A stretch of DNA of 64,000 bases from Diphasiastrum complanatum (GCA_029204225.1 CM055102.1:32110607-32174606); one strand, 5' to 3'. Shown: positions 1 to 11,314, counted from the first letter of the stretch. Made by a program: numbers and translations. The notes: a model not told the origin generated them from the sequence alone.

Positions 1-187
1 TAGGAATTATTCCAAATCTCTCATATTGGACATGGACATAACATTCTTTCCCCCTTGAACCACTTCTGTCTTCAAAAGCGAAAACTAGGGAAGTTCTTCT
101 TTATGCTTTTAACCTTTTCCCATGAATCATCATCCTCAGTCCAACCCCTCCACCTAATCAAGCGCTTAGATATAGAACGATTCTCAT

Positions 188-1183
188 TTGTTTATCTCTG
201 GTTCTGAGCTCTCTTTTCAGGAGGGTAAGGAAGTAGTTACATTGTTTGGAGACAAATATGTACATCCATCTAGGATGACTTCACTTTCTAATGTAATGGA
301 ATTTTTTGATTCACAGTATAAAGCTTATTCTTTATTTGCCAAACCCATTTTGGATTTTTCCGAAATGCATCTAAGTAGTTGTGAATTGTCAAAAAATCTT
401 AACTTAGTGGACTTAGATCAGGAGCAAATAGAGAAGAATAAGATATTGTCCGAATTCAAAGATGTGTTTCCAGTTGAATTACTCATGGAATACCACCTAG
501 GTCAATAGACCACAAGATCGAGTTAATTCCAGGTAGTCACCCTATCTCTAGACAACCATACTGGTTTTCTCAGAAAGAAGAGATAGAGATTACTAATCAA
601 ATTGAGAATTATTTTAAGATGGGTCATATTCAGCCAAATAAGTCACCATGGGATGCTCCTTTTCTTCTAAAAGCGAAGAAAAATGGAGGCTTCCAGATGT
701 GTGTTTTGGACGAGATTCGGTCATTATGAATTCCTTGTGCTTCCTTTTGGGTTGACGAATGCACCTGCTACATTCCAACAGATGATGAACGATATTTTTT
801 GTCCATATCTGGGAAAGTGTGTAGTTGTATTCTTAGATGATATTCTCATCTATAGTAAGACACTTAAGGAGCATTTGAATCATCTTAAGACTGTCTTGGA
901 GATACTCCGAAGGGAGAAACTGTATGCTAAAGAATCTAAATGCTAATTATTTAGGCATGAGTTGTTGTACCTCTGTCATAAGATCACCCGTAGTGAGTTG
1001 AAGATAGACGAGAGTAAGGTCAAGATAGTGCTTGAGTGGCTGATACCGAAGATGGTTAGAGAAGTTAAATCTTTTCTTGGTATTACAGTTTTCTTACGTA
1101 AGTCAATTGCAGATTATGCAAACTCCTCTCTTGTATTCATTCATTATCACCTTGGCTTGGGGGTGAAGTGGTTAGGGTATTGA
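188..1183 (+). pseudogene. Ty3/gypsy reverse transcriptase relic
   Basis: Fragment of a Ty3/gypsy pol gene lying in several frames. The first piece (188-508) ends with the sequence that normally precedes gypsy RT (EFKDVFPVELL). RT residues then follow in another frame from about 520 ([29 protein letters not shown]). A deletion near 705 removes RT core sequence. The reading resumes with [14 protein letters not shown] and the catalytic FLDDILIYS near 830-860, then the RT tail to about 1130 (VKSFLGI). No protease, RNase H or integrase follows and no LTRs are recognisable nearby, so this is a truncated, frameshifted copy that cannot encode an enzyme. Confidence 0.8.
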
Positions 1184-2032
1184 CTAGCCATTTCCTATTG
1201 GTTGGCTGGTTTTGCTCCACAAGTGTCCTTTTGCTTTGCATGTGACAAGATTATTGAAGATCTTCACGTGGCGATCGTTATAAAAACTATAGTCTATGAG
1301 GCCATGAATTAGGCCATGAATCCCCACAACTCCACAACTCGTGACTCAGGGCCTACTTGACAAGTAAGAATATTTCGTTTTTCTTTTTTATGAAAATTTG
1401 AAAAGTACTTTGTAATTCATTTAAAGTCATTGTTCATGGAGATAATTGTTGATAGTTTTTGGCGATTTAACTTCTATAAACATGCATTTTACATAGAAAA
1501 TGATGATAAAATATTTGTACATGGTTAAGGACCATTTCATGTATGGAACTAAACAATTGTCTTTCTCTCTCACAACTAGTCACACAAGCACATAGAATTG
1601 ATTGTAACTTGATCAACAAATGATCACACCTCAATAGAATGAATCTTTGAATCAAAAGAACTTGAAAACACTCTTGAAAAGCTCTGAAAACCTTTTCCAC
1701 AAGAAATCCTATTCAATCTTTGAAAATTCACAAAAACACATACTATTGAAAAAACCAAAATCTATATGCAAAATTAGCAATCTGGATAAAGATTCTATTA
1801 GAATGCATCTTTCTCCACCATATAAACTTTTGATCTCAATGATAAAATCACTAGAAATAAAAATCGGCTAGTTTGGAATCAATTTGACCTAAAATGCGCA
1901 TAAGATCACGAAGATCAAACTTCTACACATGAAATTGTTCGATTTGATCAAGGATCCTCTATCTCTCACTAGATTTAGTGGCACAGTCAAATCCTTTGAA
2001 AGATTTGGCACAAACTCCAACTTTAGCCTATA
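1184..2032. other. AT-rich stretch without a recognised gene
   Basis: Short ORFs on both strands show no recognisable motif or compositional sign of coding. The right part (about 1870-2032) would be the 5' untranslated leader of the element whose LTR and primer-binding site lie just to the right, read on the minus strand. Confidence 0.4.
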
Positions 2033-2766
2033 ACCTGCTCTAATACCATGTCAAAAATTAGATCCAAATATGTCATAAATTTTTTCTAGCTGATCTTTGG
2101 CTAATTTGGGTGCACATCACATTTCATCAACAATGTAGAATTCTCGTATCTAATTCTTGAAAAAACCATGCATAACTCATTATAAGATCCAATAGTTTAT
2201 GATCTTATCCATACTATAGCAGCCATACATCAATACTTCATACATGTGAATTCACACAAGATTACATGCATTCTACACACTAGGATTTCCAATATCAAGA
2301 GAGAAGAGCTAGAAAGAGACATGAATAGAAGACAAAAAATTCTCCACATCAAACGAGAACATCAAGATCAATTCTCCACGTAGGTACAACTATTTATAAC
2401 AAAGATAATGTCATTTGGCCATAATTTGGTAGTTTTTGTGTACTTACCAAAAAACCTAATTTTACTTGACTAATGTATCTCATCCAAATAGAGATTAGGT
2501 CCAAATCCAACCTTATCCACATCACCAACTTACTAAAAATAATAAAGACACTATTTTTAGACCTTTGTGACATTAAAAAAAAAGTGTCTAAGTTGAAATA
2601 TCACTTTGGCCTCCAAAATGCCAAATTAAACCAACTTAATGCTAGTAATTTTGCTGGCAATTTTCACAAATACCATGTACATAGATTTGATAGATCTTAG
2701 ATCAAAGGAATAAGTGTGAGGGCTCTAGCACCTTGCGTGTGTAAGTCCAACCCAATGATCCCAACA
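2033..2766 (-). mobile_element. Probable copia-type LTR with primer-binding site
   Basis: Read on the minus strand, the LTR starts TGTTGGGATCATTGGG at 2766 and ends TTTTTGACA at 2049 (718 bp). It is followed directly by TGGTATTAGAGCAGG (2048-2034), a close variant of the TGGTATCAGAGC primer-binding site complementary to initiator Met-tRNA in many plant LTR elements. TG...CA ends plus an adjacent PBS support a 5' LTR. I find no gag or pol to the left and no second LTR, so it is probably a truncated remnant. Confidence 0.55.
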
Positions 2767-3168
2767 ATATTTCATTCATTAATTAGAAACATCTATAGCG
2801 CTTTTATCTATATCCCCAAAATCTCTATAGTAAATTAATTTGCTCTATTAGAAGGATTGACCACCAATTCTATTTAACTTCTCTTTTAAATCATTGCGAA
2901 GTGAAAATTTTGTTGTTCACTTGTTGACCTCATAGTTCTATATAACTTCTTTGCAGTTAAGTAGAAAATCATACATCTCTAGGTTTGATTTACTACTACA
3001 AGTTTCTAGGCTTTTCTATTCCCCTATTAGAAAAATTGTTACCAACTAGATGAGGCAAAATGTTGGTCTCTCTAGTGAAAGAAGGAATTCTTCTTTGGAA
3101 GCCATAAACCAGAATATTCACCTCCCTCTATAACCTGGTTTAAGGAGCACCAACTCAATACATATAGC

Positions 3169-3252
3169 AACTTCCACACAATCTCCTTGAGCTTGAGGAT
3201 AGGAAACTTCCACACGGTCTCCTTGAGCTTGATAATAGGCAACTTCTACACC
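3169..3252. repeat. 36-bp tandem repeat, 2.3 copies
   Basis: The unit aacttccacac..tctccttg.. begins at 3169, 3205 and 3241, a constant 36-bp period with a few substitutions. The rest of 2767-3600 holds no recognisable gene. Confidence 0.8.
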
Positions 3253-3607
3253 ACCACTAAAAAGTCGAGCTAAAGATGGAGAATAAATTCTAATTTGTAC
3301 AACGAGTCAGGATGAAAGCACGTGTTTACGGTGTAACTTTAAGACTAGGTCCACAAACTTCCATCAAGGACTACTTCAACAGTGCAGGCCCAAAATGTCT
3401 TAGCACTCCTGCGTTTGTCATTGCTTCCTCATTTCCTCATGAAATGGTGAAGCTAACGTAATTAGCATGAACTCAGCATCCCAGCAATGGCTGCTGCCAT
3501 TCAATCTGAGACGTCTCTCGTCTATTATCTTCTACAATGTGCAGATTCAAAGCTGCCTGCATTGTTTACTTGCGCATCACGGTACTAGCATACTTTCTCT
3601 ACTACTG

Positions 3608-3614
3608 TATATAT
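3608..3614 (+). promoter_or_regulatory. Candidate TATA box of the germin-like gene
   Basis: TATATAT in the context ctactgtatatatccactg lies 142 bp upstream of the germin-like ATG. This distance fits a short 5' untranslated leader, and no better TATA element is closer. Confidence 0.5.
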
Positions 3615-3755
3615 CCACTGCGCAGATTACAATCTCACACTGCCATCTCTCTCAGCTCAGCGATACACACTCATACGCTCTTCAAAAGCTCAGTTTTTCA
3701 CTAATTTCCTAGTCTTTCCTGGTTTGTATAGGCTCCTCATTGCTTTTCAGACAAA

Positions 3756-4433
3756 ATGAAAGCCTTAACTTCCACCTCCACCATTCTTGCAGGGCTATTG
3801 CTGGTGTTCCAGGCGTTGCTCTTATTACAATTAGCGCCTCTCAAGGTGAATGCTGCCGATGCGGACCCTCTACAGGACTTTTGTGTTGCTGACCTGACCA
3901 AGGATTTGTACCTCAACGGCTACCCTTGCAAAAAGCCAGCTGCAGCCACAACAGATGATTTTGTTTTTAATGGTTTGACAGTTCCTTTCCAGACTAACAA
4001 CATTACCGGAGCCAGCGCTGTTTTTGGTTTTGTGGATAACTTTCCGGGCTTAAACACGCTGGGAATTGCCATAGCTAGGCTTGATTTTGCAAAGGGTGGA
4101 CTGATCCCGCCACACACCCACCCTCGTGCATCCGAGATTATTTATGTTTTAGAAGGAAGCTTGTACGCCGGTTTTGTCACCACTGATAACAAACTATTTG
4201 CCAAGGTCATCAGCAAAGGTGAGGTCATGATCTTTCCGAGAGGCCTCATTCACTTTCAGCTGAACGTAGGAGATTCGCCTGCTCAAGCTGTGGTTTCTTT
4301 GAACAGCCAGTCCCCTGGTTTCCAGCTCATCGCCAATTCCATGTTCGGCTCACAAATCAAGGATGAGGTGCTACAGAAAACATTTTTCTTGGATCAGAAG
4401 ACGGTAGACCAGCTGAAGGCCATTTTCTCATAG
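3756..4433 (+). CDS. Germin-like protein (secreted cupin), intact
   Basis: A 225-residue germin-like protein, the usual length for the family, in one exon. Residues 1-33 form a hydrophobic signal peptide ending VNAADA. The mature N-terminus carries the germin motif with its two disulphide cysteines (C43, C58). Cupin motif 1 (GGLIPPHTHPRASEIIYVLEG) supplies metal ligands H120, H122 and E127; motif 2 (KGEVMIFPRGLIHFQLN) supplies H166. One N-glycosylation sequon lies at N82 (NIT). Germin-like proteins are apoplastic, usually hexameric, manganese-binding beta-barrels; some have superoxide dismutase or oxalate oxidase activity, which sequence alone cannot assign here. The ATG at 3756 opens the signal peptide. 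A candidate TATA box lies 142 bp upstream and AATAAA lies 26 bp after the stop. No defect is seen, unlike almost everything around it. Confidence 0.97.
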   Translation: MKALTSTSTILAGLLLVFQALLLLQLAPLKVNAADADPLQDFCVADLTKDLYLNGYPCKKPAAATTDDFVFNGLTVPFQTNNITGASAVFGFVDNFPGLNTLGIAIARLDFAKGGLIPPHTHPRASEIIYVLEGSLYAGFVTTDNKLFAKVISKGEVMIFPRGLIHFQLNVGDSPAQAVVSLNSQSPGFQLIANSMFGSQIKDEVLQKTFFLDQKTVDQLKAIFS

Positions 4434-4458
4434 AATTCATGCATTATCAATCCAAGCC

Positions 4459-4464
4459 AATAAA
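4459..4464 (+). terminator. Poly(A) signal AATAAA of the germin-like gene
   Basis: AATAAA occurs 26 bp past the stop codon, followed by T-rich and GT-rich sequence (ttttgtctctgg), the normal arrangement for a plant 3' end. Confidence 0.6.
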
Positions 4465-4569
4465 TCTCCTACGTTATATTTTGTCTCTGGACAATAGATT
4501 TCTTGTGCTGATCATACTTAAATGTTGACTCTTCTGACTCTCGATCATGGTACAAATGATCCAGTTTTT

Positions 4570-5045
4570 TCTATTGAAGCGTGTTCAAACATTTATATTT
4601 GAGTATGACACTGATCTTGTGGAGTCTTTAGTTTGTATGTTGACAATCTTATACTTATAGGAAGCATTGATGTATTGAGAGAGGCATTAAAATACCTTTG
4701 AAATGATAGACTTAGGGTTAATGCCTTATTGCATTGAGTATAAAAGTATGGCACAAGAAAAATGATATGTTCTTACTCAAAGTAGGTATGCTAGGAAATG
4801 CTGATGAGATTCAATATGCATAATTATACACCTATGAATGTAACACAAAACTTGTTGCATATGATGACTCTTAGACTTGTGTATTTATATCTTTACATTC
4901 AGCTAGTTGGAAGCCATATTTGCTTGACTCATATTGTCTTGATATTTGCATTTCTATGAGACTAGTAAGTCAGTTTACGTCAAATCTCAAAAAAGTTGTT
5001 GGAAAAGTACCACAAAACAAATCATTAGATTTGTCAAACGAACAT
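4570..5045 (+). pseudogene. Ty1/copia RT relic, plus strand
   Basis: Plus-strand copia reverse transcriptase fragment. A degenerate active site YVDNLILIGS (second D of YVDD replaced by N) lies near 4635-4665. It is followed by FEMIDLGLMPYCIEYK and YVLTQSRYARK, which match the copia RT region after the active site, then traces of the QLVGS and VSQF segments. Several stops and shifts make it non-functional. A longer relative of this piece lies at 34206-34560, again next to the same minus-strand LTR. Confidence 0.7.
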
Positions 5046-5108
5046 TGGTCCGAACAATTGGGGAAACATTGTAATTGATTCCTTTGTATTTTTGTAGACT
5101 ATATTAGA

Positions 5109-6075
5109 TTAAATCCAACACCCCCCCCTTAATCCATCCTTGAATGCCTTGATTTGTAAATTCAAAATAGCACAAAAAATCTTGTGTGTTTCTCGATTTA
5201 ACCCTTTTGTTAATATATCAGTTACCATGTACTGGGTTCTACGAAATTTTAGACTTACCTCCTTGTTGAGTATCTTGCTCCTGATGTAGTGGTACTTACT
5301 TCCGATGTGCTTGCTCCTAGAGTGAATTCTATGATTGATCATCCTTCTCCTTGCGTTTGTCACCTGCAACTTCAACCTTTCTTGCACCAAAAGGTTTGTC
5401 TCTACCTCTCCAACCTGTCTCTTGAGGTTGAGTAGTAGTATCTTGAGATGCATCCTCATGTTCATCACTTGGAAGGTCAATGAATGGATCATCATCAGAA
5501 GGTATCATCACTATACCATCTTTTCCACTGGATGTGTCTATCTTCTCAGCATCCTCGTCTTCATACATCTTGGATTCATCAAAGATAACATCACGGCTTA
5601 CATGGATTTTGTTTTTCACTGGATCAAAACATCTATATCCCTTCACACATTCATCATATCCTAGGAATATACACTTTATACTTTCACATCAAGTTTACGT
5701 CTCTCTTCCTTAGGAATGTGTAGAAAGGCCTTACCTTTAAAGATTCGCAAGTGGTTCACCTTTGGCTTCTTCTTCGTGAATGCTTCCTCAGGTGTTATCT
5801 TTGGTATGGCAATGGTAGGACTTCTATTTTGAAGATAATATGCCGTATTGCATGCTTCTGACCAAAAATCTTTTGGTAGTTTCATCTCAGCTAGCATAGA
5901 TCTGGCACTTTCCACAATCGTACGATTCTTGCGCTCAGCTACACCAATGAGAGCAGGAGTATGAGCTTGCGTAAATTGTCTTTTAATCCCACATTGATCA
6001 CAAAGATCATTGAAGTCATTAGACTTGTACTCACCTCCACTATCTGATCTTAGGACTTTGATCTTCCTACCTGTT
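5109..6075 (-). pseudogene. Ty1/copia integrase plus RNase H tail, RT deleted
   Basis: Minus-strand copia pol fragment. From about 6060 leftwards it encodes the end of the integrase core (GVAERKNRTIVESARSMLAE, PKDFWSEACNTAYYLQNRSP, KPKVNHLRIF) and the linker after integrase (HVSRDVIFDESKMYE). The whole RT is missing near 5330. Reading resumes in the RNase H tail (SKHIGSKYHYIRSKILNKE, DILTKGLNRETHK). It ends in a polypurine tract (GGGGGGGG-type, about 5121-5128) followed by LTR start TGTTGGATTTAATC at 5120, reading leftwards. A sister copy lies at 35341-36240. Confidence 0.8.
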
Positions 6076-6105
6076 TGATCTTCCTACCTGTCTGATCTTC
6101 CTACT

Positions 6106-6745
6106 CACTTCCACACTTCCACAAAAGCCCTCACATGTACAAATCTCCACCCTACTTGACTCCACAGTCAATGTAGATGATTTTGCACTATAATTACTAA
6201 TTGCACTTCCATCAACCACTGTCACCACTAACCCAATCCAACAATCTCCGCCACGCAGTATCTCCTCACCTCTTGTACCCCTCAATCCACAATCACCCCC
6301 ACCTGCCTTTCATACACCTCCTTCTAGCCCTGCTCCTGATTTTTTGCCATTCAACCCAATGCCGTATCCTAACTACAAACACACCCTCCCTGACATTGGT
6401 CCTTGGGAGCACTTACCCCTTGCAGCCCAAAAAGCGGTATGGTTGGTGAATGAGCTCCAACACAATCTATTCGGCACCCTAGGGGGACAATATACTATGT
6501 GGCAATTCAACGATGGTGCTATGGCGGGCCTTCAGAAAGAAAAAGTAAGGCTGGAGGAGGAAAACAAACAACAACAACTACAGATCCAGAACCTCACAAA
6601 TTACAATCAACAACAATAGCAGATGCTACTCCATCTCCAGGACCAGCTCCAACTGAAGGTATCCAACATGCAGCAAACCATCGATACCCTCAAAGCCGAA
6701 AAGGATGAGGCTATAGCAGATTCACAAGCAGCACGTTCCTGCTGA
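6106..6745 (+). pseudogene. Proline-rich / coiled-coil module, copy A
   Basis: I do not recognise this protein. The plus-strand frame is rich in P, S, T and Q, then has a conserved block (LPDIGPWEHLPLAAQKAVWL, NLFGTLGGQYTM) and a charged Q-rich coiled coil (KVRLEEENKQQQLQIQNLTN). A TAG at 6617-6619 interrupts it. In-frame coiled coil continues beyond (QMLLHLQDQLQLKVSNMQQT) to about 6745. A near-identical but longer copy is at 54505-56100. Both copies end at the same place before a copia LTR. It may be the 5' part of a gene split by that copia, or gag-like cargo of another repeat; neither can be shown here. Confidence 0.5.
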
Positions 6746-6827
6746 ATTCACACGTGTGGGATGCCCTACACATATATTTTTTATCTCCTAAGTACAATAA
6801 CACCATAAAGATCAGACTAGCATTGTT

Positions 6828-7314
6828 TGTCACACAAGATTTGTCAACAAAACATAAGACAAAGCATCATAAATGCCTCTACTCGACTAGAGAGAGAAAA
6901 TAGCAAGTACAAAACTCGTGGAGAGAGAGAGAGGGCACAAAGAGCTTGTATCCAAATTTGCATTACACACAAATTTCATCATTTTCTCAATGAGAGTACA
7001 TCACATATATATAGATCCATGGACTCTTCTCCTACTTTGAGTTGAATTGGAGTTGTGGATCCACCTCTCAAGCTATCTAGACTTATCCAAGCCATCTCAC
7101 TATGTCTAATTGTGCCACATAGCCTTTTCATGCATTAAATGTGGCATGTAAAGTACAAATGGCAATTCCTATGGTAGCTCGAGTTTCTACTTCTACCTAC
7201 CTTGAATATTTTATTCTAAGATGGGTCTTTACTAAACCAAAAGAGCTCAATTCATCTTTGGCATTTTTAGGACCCGTACTCACAAAATTAGATAGACTTT
7301 TCAATATTTTGACA
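6828..7314 (-). repeat. 3' LTR of copia family 1, copy A
   Basis: On the minus strand the LTR starts TGTCAAAATATTGAAAAG at 7314, directly after polypurine tract TTTTTAGGAGGAG. It probably ends ...GTGACA at 6828. The TGTCA...TGACA ends are inverted. Copy B is at 56208-56731 with the same flank (gactagcattg). I could not find the matching 5' LTR to the right of the element. Confidence 0.6.
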
Positions 7315-7332
7315 CTCCTCCTAAAAATGCAT

Positions 7333-8800
7333 CTAATGTGGATCAAGCATTGATCTTGAGATAAGACCAAGATTAGACCTATGCTTTGAGAAGGCACTTT
7401 TGCAAAGTGGCTTTGTGAGAAGATCAGCAATACACGAAGATGTGTCGACATGTTCTAAGTTGATTTCACCTCCAATGAGCTTTTCCCTTACAAAATGGTG
7501 TGCCACTTCTATATGCTTGCTTCTTGCATAAAAAATAGGATTGTTTGCAAGAGCGTGTTGATATGTTGTCACATTTGATCAAGGGAAGATCATCCTCTTT
7601 GATCCACTTTAGCTCCATGATTAACCTCTTGATCCAAAGCACCTCTTTAGTTGTTGTAGTGAGTGCTTTGTACTCGGCCTCACAAGATGATAGAGATATG
7701 GTATCCTGTTTCTTTGAAAGCCAAGACACAAGATTGCCTCCAAGAAAATTAGTATATGCATTAATGGACTTTCAATCCATTTTATCACTAGCAAAATCGG
7801 AATCTGAATAGCCAACAGTGGTTAGATCTTCATTCTTGTACAATAAACCATAATCTTGAGTAGAAGATACATATCTTAGAACTCTCTTGGCCATCTTCCA
7901 ATGTTGGATCTTGGGATCTTGCATAAATTGACTCAATTTGTGCACACAATAGCTCAAATTGGGTCTAGTGATAGTAAGCCAAATTGAAGAGCCTATAAGA
8001 CTCCTATAAAGTGTGATGTCCTCGATAGATATTTCATCACCTTTAATAGGATCTTTTACATGTTGCTCCATGGGAGTATCTATGCCTTTACAACTTTGCA
8101 TATTGAATTTTTTCAACATAGAAAAGACATATTTAGATTGACAAATAAAAGCATACTCTTCATGAAAATCAATCTCAAGGCCCAAAATGTAATGAATCTC
8201 TCCTAGATCTTGCATTTCAAATTCTTTTCCTAATGCATCTTTGGTTTCTTGAACTAGCATCAAACAACTTCCACTAAGAATAATGTCATCTACATAGATT
8301 AGGAGAATGACAATATTACTACCATCAAATTTTAAGTACATAGAAGGATCATAGTCACTAAGCACAAATCCTAATGAAAGTAGAAAGTTGTTGAGTCTTG
8401 AATACCATGATCTAGGTGCTTGCTTTAAGCCATAAAGACTTCTAAATAGCAAACACACCTTAGATTTATCCTTGATAAATCCTTGAGGCTGTTCCATGTA
8501 TATCTCCTCCTCAAGATAGTCATTCAAAAAAGCGTTGGAGACATCAAGTTGAAACAGTTTCCACTTAAAAAATAAGGCAAGAGAGATTATGATTCTTATT
8601 GTCACCATCTTTGCTACATGAGCAAAGGTTTCTTCATAGTCAAGGCCATATATTTGTGCAAAGCCTTTAGCACATAATCTTGCCTTGTACTTGTTGATGG
8701 AGCCATCATGATTGTACTTGATCTTGAACACCCACTTGCATCCAATGATATGCATGTAAGGTGGTGGATCCACTCGCTCCCATGTGTGGTTGGCAATCAA
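7333..8800 (-). pseudogene. copia family 1 (A): RT and RNase H
   Basis: Copia reverse transcriptase and RNase H, minus strand. RT begins with TWERVDPPPYMHIIGCKWVF and shows QLDVSNAFLNDYLEEEIYM, the catalytic YVDDIILSGS, and the tail YRSLIGSSIWLTITRPNLSY. RNase H follows (GYSDSDFASDKMD, VSWLSKKQDTISLSSCEAEY, SKHIEVAHHFVREK). The frame is broken by a TGA at 7772-7774; copy B has the arginine codon CGA there, so this is a C-to-T change. A further shift near 7560 puts the tail in another frame. It follows in frame from the integrase ORF, separated only by a TAA at 8810-8812. Confidence 0.9.
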
Positions 8801-8809
8801 GGCATCATA

Positions 8810-9616
8810 TTAAATCTTCATGGCCTCATACCACTCCTTGGTATTGAGGGCTTCTTGAACATCTTTGGGCTCCTCATGAGAAACAAAATAAGCATAAGTG
8901 GAATCAAGATCCACTTGTTTTCCTTTGTCATCATAAGTGAGCCTCTTGGGCTCGGATCTCTCCCTCATGGATCTTCTAGGAGTGAAAATCCGAGGACTTC
9001 CATCTTCAAATCTTGACTCCTCCATATGTTGATTGTCTTCAATAACAATAGGTGATAGATTTTGAGGTTGCTTGATCTTGGCCCCTCCAAGATTGGACTT
9101 TTCTTCTTCATGAAAAACTACATCTCTACTATCAATTACTTTGGAGGTAGAGAGCATGTAGATTCGATAGGCTTTCTTGTTGGATGAATATCCAACCATT
9201 ACTCCTTTGCTTGCACAAGGATCATCCTTCTTTCTCGTTTCCAAGGGAATATGGACAAAGCATATGCATCCAAATACTCTAAGATGTTCAACCTTAGGTT
9301 TCTTCAAATAGAGTGCTTCATATGGTGACTTTCCTCCAAGTGCAACATGAGAGAGTCTATTGCATAGATAGTTTGAGCAATTGATAGCCTCACCCCAAAA
9401 GTCTTTTGGAAAAGATGCCTCAATTCTGATGGTTTTGGCACATTCACACAGTGTTCTATTCTTTCTTTCAGCCACCCCATTTTGAGATGGTGTATATGCA
9501 CAAGAAAACTCTCTTTTAATGCCTTCAAGCTCACAATAATCATGAAATTTATTGGAAGTGTACTCACCACCTCCATCACTTTTAAGAATTTTGATTTTGT
9601 AAAAATTGCTTTTCAA
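8810..9616 (-). pseudogene. copia family 1 (A): integrase core and C-terminus
   Basis: Integrase core second half with SDGGGEYTSNKFHDYC, the conserved PSQNGVAERKNRTL (catalytic E within VAERKN), PKDFWGEAINCSNYLCNR and KPKVEHLRVFGC. The usual linker to RT follows (RIYMLSTSKVIDSRDVVFHE). It is out of frame with the upstream gag-protease-integrase ORF because two bases are missing near 9600 relative to copy B (gtaaaaattgc against gtaagaaaattgc). It ends at a TAA directly before the RT frame. Confidence 0.9.
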
Positions 9617-11300
9617 CTAGAGCTTTGAACTTTAGGAAATAGTCAAACACCATAGATTTTGAAGCTAGAAGATATACCCAAGTAAATCTAGTAAAATCAT
9701 CAATGAAAGTTACAAAGCAAGTAGCACCACCCTTGCTCTTTGAAGATGAGAAGTGCACATCCAAGTGTATGAGCTCCAATGGATGTGTAGTCTTGATAGA
9801 TGACTTTGAAAAAGGCTTCTTATGAGACTTAGATATGGCACAAGCCTCATATGTCTTGAAATTCTTGGAGATAAGATTAGGCAAGCCAATAGCTTTGGCT
9901 TTCTTGACCATGGACACCATAGAATTATAGTTAGGATGTCCCAACCTTCTATGCCATAGTTCCTCCAAAGACATATGAGCAGCAAAAGCACTATCACAAG
10001 AGTTAGCATACTCTTTGGGATCAAGCTTGTAGATTCCACCATACCTAGACCCAAATGCAAGGATCTCATCATGCTTCTTGATTGTACATGTATCAACATT
10101 AAAATTCACATCTAGTCCACTATCAAACAATTGCCCAACACTAATAAGATTTTTTGTTAGCTTGGGAACAAAAAGTACATTAGACAGAGAAAGAACTTTT
10201 GATGAAGAAAGCTTTAAGGGAATGGTCCCTATTCCTTCAATAGCACACTCATGATCATTTGTTGTGTAGATGGACTTCTTGGCTCCTTCATAAGGTGACA
10301 TGGATGAAAATGAATACTTGGAGCTACACATATGTGAGGAAGCTCCACTGTCGATATACCACGAACCATCCTTCTTGAAAGGTGATGAAGAAAAACTCGA
10401 GACCATAAGAGATCCCTCTTCATCACTTGCATGATCATCTTCCTTCTCTTCATTAGAAATGTTGGCTTGCTTGAATTGACTCTTCTTCTTGAAACAATTG
10501 GTGGCATAATGTCCCTTCTTGCCACAAAAGAAACACTTGATGTTTTTTTTTTTCTTCTTGGATGTGGAAGCTTGAGAGGACTCATCCTCATCTCCTTTCT
10601 CCTTGGAAATAAGATTGTTCTTGTTTGAAGAGAATTGGTGTTGATTCTTACTTCTTGTCTTGTGCTTGTCTTTGGTAAAGAGAGCTTTACCATCAATGTT
10701 GAGAGATAGTCTCTCCATTTTCAAGAGTTTGTATTCTTGTCTTGATTCTTTAGAAATGAGCACACTTTGGAGTGCTTCCAAACTTGGTAGCTCCTCCTTA
10801 ATGGCATAACTCTGAACAAGGTTGTCATATTCCTCCTTTAACCCATTAAGTATGACTTGAACAAGTTCATTTTGGTTGATGGAGTCTCCTATGTATGACA
10901 ATTCTTTATGGAGGTCTTTAACTCTCATTACATAAGTTGAAGCACATTCATCACTTCTCTGTACACTTTGAAAAATTTGGTTTCTTAGTGTTAGAAGTCT
11001 AGAAGTATTTTTTGCCTCATAGATAGACTTGAGAGTATCCCAAGCATCTTTGGCATTAGTACAAGCACCAATTTAGATGTCATTTGAGACATTCATCTTA
11101 ATATAATGCAGAGCCATCCTGACTCTCTTTTTGTACTTTGGAATTTCTTGAGAAATTTGTGGTTCTTCTTCAATGCCAAGTACAATATCCATCACATCTT
11201 GTAGTATTAAGACAGATTCCATTCTAACCTTCCAAATTGAGTAATTGGAGGTTGACAATCTTTCACTTTCTTCTAATAGAAAGACACTCATTGAAGTCAT
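9582..11300 (-). pseudogene. copia family 1 (A): gag, protease, integrase N-terminus
   Basis: Starts near 11300 (MTSMSVFLLEESERLSTSNY), with the copia gag opening NYSIWKVRMES. A TAA-type stop near 11073 interrupts an otherwise continuous frame to 9582. The CCHC zinc knuckle CFFCGKKGHYATNCF binds RNA. The aspartic protease site is WYIDSGASSHMC. The integrase zinc-binding region (LWHRRLGHPNYNSM) and first catalytic segment (HLDVHFSS..., FIDDFTRFTWVYLL) follow. Domain order gag-PR-IN-RT-RH defines Ty1/copia. The element is nearly full length internally but has at least three disabling lesions and no recognisable 5' LTR. Confidence 0.9.
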
Positions 11301-11314
11301 AAAGAATGATGGAA

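Noticed and set aside
1467-1871. Two opposing ORFs of 74-77 codons
   Set aside because: Overlapping AT-rich chance ORFs, with no motif or splice evidence.
6067-6285. Minus-strand ORF over the proline-rich module
   Set aside because: Antisense shadow of the plus-strand module; the plus frame is conserved between the two module copies.
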